64,000 bases of DNA from Blattamonas nauphoetae (taxonomy: Eukaryota; Preaxostyla; Oxymonadida), in contig JARBJD010000023.1 of assembly GCA_033064195.1 (NCBI GenBank), positions 372,001 through 436,000 on the forward strand, given 5' to 3'. A model generated the notes under the pieces. It saw only the letters and a program-made list of their open reading frames with translations, was not told the origin of the DNA and did not search any database. Position 1 is the first letter of the stretch. The number at the start of each line of letters is the position of its first letter. Positions 57,210 through 64,000 of this stretch are shown one piece after another. A program made the position numbers and the translations under genes.

Positions 57210-57467
57210 TCTGTAGTTGATTTGTTATGGGAGTCATATTCCGACGTTCTGAATCATTCTTCATGGGTATTTCAGGGAAAAAGCTCCTTTTCAATGTCTC
57301 AAAAAACTTTCCAGATCTTATAGCAATCTGGTTATATCCTGTTGCTCGCAGAATATGACTCAGAAGAAGGAAGGTATATTCTTCAAATGTATCTGTGAAA
57401 TGAAATCAAAATGTTCATAAAGAAGGAGGACACAGACGAAAATACTCGGGGATGAAGTTTATATTCT
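57210..57467 (-). other. Unassigned open stretch between CENP-S and TXNL4A
   Basis: On the minus strand about 57180-57392 is open and reads like protein (YTFLLLSHILRATGYNQIA, GKFFETLKRSFFPEIPMKN), preceded by a possible acceptor TTTCACAG. No ATG or first exon was found. It may be an unplaced exon or chance. Confidence 0.25.
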
Positions 57468-57896
57468 TCAATATTTGTATTTTGTCGAATAATCCTTTGG
57501 AGCTTCGACGAGACCCCTTCCTTTGCGGGCTCCCTTGTATATCGTTTCAACAATCGCAATAAAATCTTCTTTGTTGGTCATAGCCCAGTTTAATTTGTTG
57601 TTATCTCCGGTTCCAAGGTCAACCATCATGTGCTTATTACGATAGAAAAACATGACTGTACAGGGATCATACAGTTCATACATGACATTGAAATCAGGAA
57701 TTTCGGAGATATCAACGAGGTAGATAACTGCAAAGTTTGCGAGAGGAGTTGCACATTTGGCCAGTGTTTCATCCATCAACATGCAAGTTGAATCCCAATC
57801 GTGGCCAAAGCGAATAATAACGACACGTTCTTGCTCTGTAACAATTGCCTGATCAACGTCATAAGGAGTGTGAAGGTGAGGAAGAAGATACGCCAT
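57468..57896 (-). CDS. TXNL4A: Dim1/TXNL4A, U5 snRNP 15-kDa protein
   Basis: One exon, 142 residues, exactly the human length. It starts MAYLLPHLHTPYDVDQAIVT and keeps VVIIRFGHDWDSTCMLMDE, NFAVIYLVDISEIPDFNVMY, ELYDPCTVMFFYRNKHMMVD, LGTGDNNKLNWAM and KGRGLVEAPKDYSTKY. It is a thioredoxin-fold protein without the redox CxxC, part of U5 and the U4/U6.U5 tri-snRNP in the nucleus. The inner ATG at 57896 is preferred over the one at 57911 because the family starts MSYMLPHL. Confidence 0.96.
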   Translation of the reverse strand: MAYLLPHLHTPYDVDQAIVTEQERVVIIRFGHDWDSTCMLMDETLAKCATPLANFAVIYLVDISEIPDFNVMYELYDPCTVMFFYRNKHMMVDLGTGDNNKLNWAMTNKEDFIAIVETIYKGARKGRGLVEAPKDYSTKYKY

Positions 57897-58120
57897 GTGA
57901 GAGAAAAGCAAAATCGACTACCCTTAATTATAACCGACGATGTCGAAATATTGTTTGGTTGGAGTAATCACCTCCCAAGAGCATTCTAATGTGTCCAACA
58001 TCTTCAATATCTCTGAAAGAGGTATCTTATTCAAGACATTATGGCTCTATGAAGCCAAAAAACATTGAAAGTGTGAAATGTTCTAAAATGAAAGAATACA
58101 AATCATAAATCTGAACTGAA

Positions 58121-60341
58121 TCAATTCTTAGCTTGCTTGGCTTTCACCATCTCAGCGAGTTCTTTGAATCGAGCGATGCACTCTTTCTTTGTCTTCGTTT
58201 GGACATGCGTAGCAATCTTGTCCCACCGCTCCTTCCCCAGCGACCCGGGGAACTGCTTCAAGCCTTCCTCAAGCCGTTTCTGTTCTTCTGCACTCCACCC
58301 TGCAGGCTTTGGCTTCTCCTTTGCAGGCTTCGGTGCTTCTTGCTCCCCTTTCGGCTCGTCCTTCTTTTCAGTGCGTTCGTACGCAGCCATCGGGATCGAC
58401 GGGATCGACACAAAGCCAGTGGCGCCTTTCACGTTGACGTTTGGGACGGCTGTGTTGTCCTGCATTTTGTTGAGGTGCTTCTGTCTCTCGTTCAGGAAGA
58501 CTTGGATGGACGCGCCGGTGTCGAGTCGCCCGCCCATCTGTTGGAGTGTCTTGGAGTAGGCAATGCATTCGTCTGGCGACCTTTTTACTGCTTCACTGAT
58601 CTTCACCCAGCGACCCTTCAGCCCCGTTGGGTACTTCTTGACCGCTTCGATGAGGGCCTGCTTTTCTTCGATGGTCCACTCTGTTGATTTGGATGGCTGT
58701 GTGGTTGTGCTATCGTCTGACGTTGTCTGTTGGGTTTCGAGAGAGATCACAACAGCTTCCTGCTCTCGCATTCCTTTGGCAATATCCGAAAGGAAGGTTG
58801 TTACATCAGACTGCCATGATGGAGAGTCAGTCGACGTTGTCAATCGTGTCGAATCTGAGATTTTGGTTTGGAGCTGTTCGATGCTCAGCAGCATCGTTGA
58901 CTTTGTGAAGAGCGCAGCGACCTCCTCGTCCTGAAAGGCAGCTGTTGTGAAGAGAGTGTCAGGGAACGGTTCGAGAAGTCCTTCGAGTTGAGTGGTGAGC
59001 TGCACAACATTCTGCTTCAGACGGTATCGGAGTTTCTTTGACTGTTGCTTCTCTTTCTCGGCTTCCTTCGCTCGAATCTCTTCTTCCTCCTTCCGCTGAG
59101 CCTCGCGTTTCAACCTCTCTTCATATCGCCGTTGTTCCTCTGCTTTCTGTCTCAGGAGAGAATCACGTTCTTCCAGCAAGTTCTCGATTCTTTCCTCTTC
59201 TCTCTGCCACCTGAAACGAGGATCGGTCTTTTTTGCGATTTCGGCGAGTTTTGTGAGTCGCTGGATCTCTTTGTTTCTGCTTTTCATCTTTTGCATGGAA
59301 TTCTGTCGCTCCATCCACCGCTTCTCATCTCGACTCTCAGCTGTTGACAGATCATGTTCATCTTCTGTGACAAACTCACGCCATGTTTGGAAACGACTCC
59401 AGAAAGTGTAGAACTCCTCGATATCCTCAAAGTCCGTGGATGGATCACCAAGTGTTGGGACTGGCCTTCTGACCGACCATTTTGAGTTTCTTCTGAAAAC
59501 TGGGTCAAAGAGAGATTCAAAGTTTTTCCAAGCTCGTTCATAAGCAGCTTTATTATGAATCCGACGAATTTCGGCAATTTCTTGTTCAATCTTTGCCATT
59601 CTTTTCATTTTTCCGGTGGGATCAACCTCTTTTGGCAATTCCCAATCATTTCCAGTTGCTTTTGCTTGTTTTTCTGATGGAATGGTGTCATCAAATGGTA
59701 ATGTAGAATCATATTGACGGCGAAGGAATGGGTCGCTGAGGATTTCATAGGCCTCCTGAACTTCTCTGAATTTAGCGTTGATTTCTTCTGGGGATAACTC
59801 AGAAGCCTGGTGTTTGTCAGGATGATACTTGAGCGCAAGGCGTTTGTATGACTTTCTAATTTCTTCGTGTGTCGCTAGTTCGTGCATATCGTCTAATTCA
59901 AGAAGTTCGTAGAGGTCGATTGATTGATCATTCAGATATTTTGCTAATTTGGCAGAGCTTCCTGATGCTGAACCAGAATTTGATTGAGACGATGATGCTT
60001 GTTGTGTAGGATCAATACGAGTGTACTTTTTCGGTTGGCCCTTCTGCTTTCCTCGTTGTCCTTTCTTCCCCTTCTTCCCATCCGAAGTCTGATCCTCAGC
60101 ATCATCCAATCCGCTCAAGCGTCCATATCGCCTTTCATAAATCAATCCAGCAGCTTCAATTTTCTTTCGAAATGGCGCTAAAAAGATTAGTGATGAAAAT
60201 GCTGACGACGAAAAAAGTCGCGATACCGCACATATCTCGGAAAAATCCGACCTCATCGTCTGAGGGTGCACAAAGGGCAAGGTAAACTCTGTTGGGTTGC
60301 TCAAATGGAGTCGGAGTTGGTGAAGGTGACGGAAAATCCAT
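58121..60341 (-). CDS. DNAJC2: DNAJC2/zuotin, ribosome-associated J-protein with SANT domains
   Basis: Two exons; the first runs [20 protein letters not shown] to GFFRDMC, and a GTATCG intron joins it to [19 protein letters not shown]. The J-domain has [20 protein letters not shown] and the HPD motif in [11 protein letters not shown]. The zuotin homology region follows ([20 protein letters not shown], then a long charged helix [14 protein letters not shown] type), a four-helix part, and two SANT domains starting [18 protein letters not shown] and [19 protein letters not shown]. With an Hsp70 (Ssz-type) it forms the ribosome-associated complex that helps nascent chains fold. SANT domains are present as in animals and plants and absent in budding yeast. 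Confidence 0.93.
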
Positions 60342-60450
60342 CTGTCGATCTTCCACCGTTATTAAATAATTGTCTCACCAAAACAATTGCCATCTGAGAG
60401 ATTATTGGATTCAAAACACGTGAAAAAATGAATGTAACCTCCTGAGATGA

Positions 60451-63400
60451 TTATTGGATGGCGTTGATCTTTTCTTTACCGAGTTGAGGAGTAGTTTTGT
60501 CTGATGCCCGAATTCTCACCCAACCAACGATACCTTCGCCTCCTTCTGCCTTCTCTTCGGCAGAAATATGCATAATAACATCTCTTCCCAACCGAGTACG
60601 CGAATAAAAGAGAGCTGACACAAATCGGCTTGCTCCCTTCCCCTTTCCTCCCTTCCGCTTCATGGGTCGCCCGTACGGAAGCAGCTGCATGTTTGTGGCC
60701 TCTGCCACAGCATAAAGAAGCTGAGTCAAGTTCTTGACGCTCTTAGTCTTGAGGTTGACCCGCACTTCCCACGGCAGCTCGTTCCAGACGCGACGGATAT
60801 CGTCAATGGATGGAGGGTCGACAACAGGCACAGCAGAGCAGAGCGACGAGAACGAGAGAGGGAAGAGGGTCATGAAACGCTCTTCGCCAATCATGTCACG
60901 GCGGCTCTTGCTGAGGCGGTACGAGACGTAGCCCTGAACACCGCCGATGTCTCCGGTGGAGGGCGGGGTGAAAGTGAGGGAGTGTGTGACGGGTGTTGGG
61001 TTTGGAGGGAGGGAGAAGGAGATGCTCACGTTGTTGCTGCTGTTTGACTCTGTGCCGCTGAGTGGGAGGAACTCGATCGTCATTTCGGGGATGAGAAGGC
61101 CGGTTCGGTTGATGCAGATCAGATCGACGTTCACGCGCACGTGGCGAGCAGTCACAACTGCCTCCACGTAGACCTGATCACTCAGGCCACTCAGCTGCTC
61201 CACACCGCGTTCACCACGAGACTGCTCATACAGATCAATCTCGTCCTCGTCGTCTCTGTCGTCGGTCTCGACGTCCTTTTCGATCGCGCGGATGGCAATT
61301 TTGCGGTCGAGGCCGCCGCGGACGTTGATCGGAGGGACAGGGATGGTTTTGGAGTCGGTGAAGAGGGAAAGGGGGTCACCCTGCTTCTTTCTGTTGGAGC
61401 TGAGAGTGCGCTCTTGTTGTTCGATGATCCGAACTGATTCGATGGCAGTGATTGTTGTTTTGGTGACAACTGGAGCGGACACGAGTTGATCGGCGAAGGG
61501 AGTTGTGCGGAGAAGGAATGGGTGAGTTGTGGTTGTGTCTGTCTGAGTGGACATCACAGCGTTGATGCACTCGTTGATCCGCTCTGTCAAACTCTCGTCG
61601 ATGTGCGGTCCGCTGGATTCAGTCTTGTTTGAGACGAATATGCCCTCTGCTTTGTTGTTCTTTGCGTTGGTTGAGAAGAACGAGAGGACAGCGAGGAGGA
61701 TGGAGAGCCCGCTGACCATCAGATCGTATTGTCTCTCGTCTTCAGCGTCTGCTCCCTTCTCGGCCTTGGCCTTCTCGTCCATCCGAAGAACCAGCTTTGT
61801 GATCGTTTCCGAGAGGACAACACCGATCTGCTGGTCACCGTTGACAATGCAGCGTCGGATGCCTTTCATGTCGTTGTCAGCTTCGCCTGTGCTGTCAACC
61901 TGCCCGTTCACAACATGCACAGGTGCGTATCCTCCATCCTCCATGATGCGCGGCCCACTCGCTGCAGAGAGAGACGGGGCGTTGGTCATTCCCTCCCCTC
62001 GCACAGACGGCGTGCCACCGAAGCCGAGATAACTCGGGTTCTGTGAAGGGGTCGAGCCGGAGAAGGAGTACTGGTCGGATGTTGATGCGATGGGCTGGGA
62101 TGTGAGAGGGAGGGGGGCCAACATCTCATACAGCTGGGCAAGAGCTGCCTCGATGACCAACGTGGACTCGGAGAACTCGCCCACAATCCAAAGGAGAGTC
62201 AGCATCGACGAGGGAGTGGTGCACTGTGGGAGGTACGGGAGGATCACGTCGGTGATGATGTCTCCCTTCGAATGAACCGATTTCGATGTCAATTCTCGGA
62301 GCATTTGCATCGCTGATCGGCTGCACTCTTCAGATGGATCGTCGGCGTACTGGACGAGTGTGGCACAGATCGAGGTGGTGTGTGGGGGAATCAGGATTGT
62401 GATGCGGCGGAGGGTCTCAAGAGTGAGCAATCGGCATTCGGCATTGTCGGCGATTGTTTCTTGTGAGTCTTGGTTCCCTTTGGCGTGCTTAGCTTCGGCA
62501 AGAAGTTTGCGGGCCTCTTTGATGAGAAGGGGCAGGAGTTCGTTCGCATTTGTGGGAGTAAGAAGGGAAAGGATGAGGTTGAGTCGTTTCTTTTGAAGTT
62601 GGGTGGATTGGGTGTCTGAGAGGAAGAGGGTGGACAGGGGGAGATGAGCGGAGAGGTGTTCGGCATATTTCTTCTTGAGAGCAATGAGAGCATCATAAAT
62701 TGCGAGTTTAACACAATTTTCGGTCTGAAAGAAGAAGACATTGAAAAAGAGGCAGATCATACCACAGACGAGAGGAGGGTGTTGTAACATGAAATGACAG
62801 TCTCAATGTCCTTCTTGCGAACAGAGAGGGTGAGGAGAGTACGAGCACATTCAAACTTGACTGAAAGACGGGCTGAGCTCATCATGGCATGAACAAAACG
62901 AAGCCAGTACGACTTTTCTTGAGCCTTTGTTTTGCAGCGTTTTTTGATCAATTCAAGGAGAGTCAGTTGGAGAGAAGGTGGCCATTGAGCAACAGCTTCT
63001 TCTTTATCTTCAAGGTATTCAAGTACATGCTCAGGAGATGTCTCAAACAGCATCTGGAGACAGTTTCGGATGACGATTGGATCTGAATCTGTTTGAAGAA
63101 CTTGTGCAATAAGTTCGGGTGCATCCGGAACCATATCTGGATGGTGTTGATGAATTTTTGAGATGCACAACACAGAATATCGTCGAACATAAAAATGAGA
63201 ATGCTGGGCTGTTTTAAGTATGCACGGAAGAACTTGAGTGAGAATTTCTTGATCAGTCACTGTAGTCAGAAAATGGAGAGTGGCTCCACATAGATATTCA
63301 TTAGGTCCTTCCAGATCCTTCATAAATGAATTGCTGCAGATTCAGATGATGTGAGAAACAGAGGCTGACAAACCAGACAAGGAGGAACATTGCACGGCGT

Positions 63401-63842
63401 TGTGGATCACATTCTTCTTTGCCAAGTCCCGTGATTTCGTAGTATTGAAGAAGGTATTTTTTGAGGATGTTGTCATTCACGTTGACACAGGTACGGATAA
63501 TATTCATCAACATTTTCTGTGTTGTAGACTTTTCCTCGGAATTATACAAGAGTATCAAGCTTTTTAAGGCTTGAATTTTGTTCGCTGGCGCTTTGCTTTC
63601 GAGACTATCGCGAATGACAAGAAGAGAGTATAACAGTGGATTGAAAAGGTATACAGCCTGAGGATTGTCTCAGAGCTTTCGACTTGAAGAGTCTGCTTCT
63701 CCGAGGTGTCGAGGAACGATGCAACAGTGGAAATAAGAGCGTCAACCATTGGATCGGACCACAAGAAACTGAAAATGTCATCCGGTCGTCCCTGTTGAAT
63801 GGCTTTCATGGTCAAAGCATGTTTTGTACTTAAGCAAGACAT
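60451..63842 (-). CDS. COPB1: Coatomer subunit beta (beta-COP)
   Basis: Five or so exons, about 1,070 residues. A GTATAC intron joins SSETILRL to LESKAPANKIQALKSLILLY, matching the first HEAT helices; KMLMNIIRTCVNVNDNILKK, GPNEYLCGATLHFLTTVTD and FYVRRYSVLCISKIHQHHPD follow the adaptin-like N-terminal solenoid. After the linker come LSGLSDQVYVEAVV (human LTGFSDPVYAEA), a beta-sandwich appendage, IRRVWNELPWEVRVNLKTK and a C-terminal platform ending KEKINAIQ. It forms the COPI coat with alpha, beta', gamma, delta, epsilon and zeta subunits and returns cargo from Golgi to ER. The start at 63842 gives an N-terminus longer than human by some tens of residues, so an inner ATG (63807) is possible. 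Confidence 0.92.
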
Positions 63843-64000
63843 ACAAACGAGAATAATTCAATTTAAATAAAGTAGTTCATAGTGTATCCAAAAAATGATC
63901 AAGTGAGATGAGTGAGATGATAACATTTACAGGTCGGTCCAAACAGTGTTCTTCCTTGGCTTTGAACGATAAAAAACAATAGGGATATTTTCACTAACAA
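63843..64000. other. Window edge, upstream of coatomer beta
   Basis: AT-rich sequence with no supported frame; it probably contains the COPB1 promoter. Confidence 0.4.

Overview
The window is nuclear DNA of a unicellular eukaryote that has flagella. It is packed with protein genes on both strands. Introns are many and very short (about 28-90 nt, GT-AG, donors usually GTATNN or GTTTGN), and TAA, TAG and TGA all act as stops, so the code looks standard. BBS2, a FOP/CEP43-like centrosomal protein and a probable axonemal protein show a flagellum; WASH, clathrin light chain, VPS11, beta-COP, Raptor and calreticulin show a full endomembrane system. An intron-rich free-living or gut protist, for example an oxymonad-like metamonad, would fit, but that is inference and nothing here proves the lineage. 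I saw no tRNA, rRNA, CRISPR or organelle genes.

Layout. 0-1.4 kb: a mannose-6-phosphate-receptor-like sorting receptor and a facing copy of its signal peptide. 1.4-13.1 kb: TFIP11, Raptor, a CCNDBP1-like protein and nicotinate phosphoribosyltransferase. 13.16-15.06 kb: a 1.9-kb mobile element with identical 558-bp terminal inverted repeats, lying between NAPRT and calreticulin. 15.3-17.9 kb: calreticulin, ribosomal protein eL28 and SF3B5. 17.9-22.9 kb: a poorly conserved block with one apparently decayed coding stretch and two divergent orphan genes. 23.2-32.6 kb: FOP-like/BBS2 head-to-head pair, a RING-like protein, WASHC1 and eIF2-alpha. 32.7-43.1 kb: a 2,399-residue F-box protein without introns, an ARM-repeat protein and clathrin light chain. 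43.5-49.9 kb: a small basic nucleolar-type protein, a VPS11 lacking its beta-propeller, a RING-sirtuin fusion, a histidine phosphatase and a degenerate Pth2-fold protein. 50.3-56.3 kb: an unknown protein and a large axonemal candidate ending in repeats that each have their own exon. 56.5-63.8 kb: CENP-S, Dim1/TXNL4A, DNAJC2 (zuotin) and coatomer beta.

Genes are often head to head with only 33-80 bp between start codons, so shared promoters are likely. Three spliceosome proteins (TFIP11, SF3B5, TXNL4A) fit an intron-rich genome. The observations I rate highest are the RING-sirtuin fusion, the element with perfect long inverted repeats and a zinc-knuckle frame, the headless VPS11 and the Pth2-like protein that lacks its catalytic motif.
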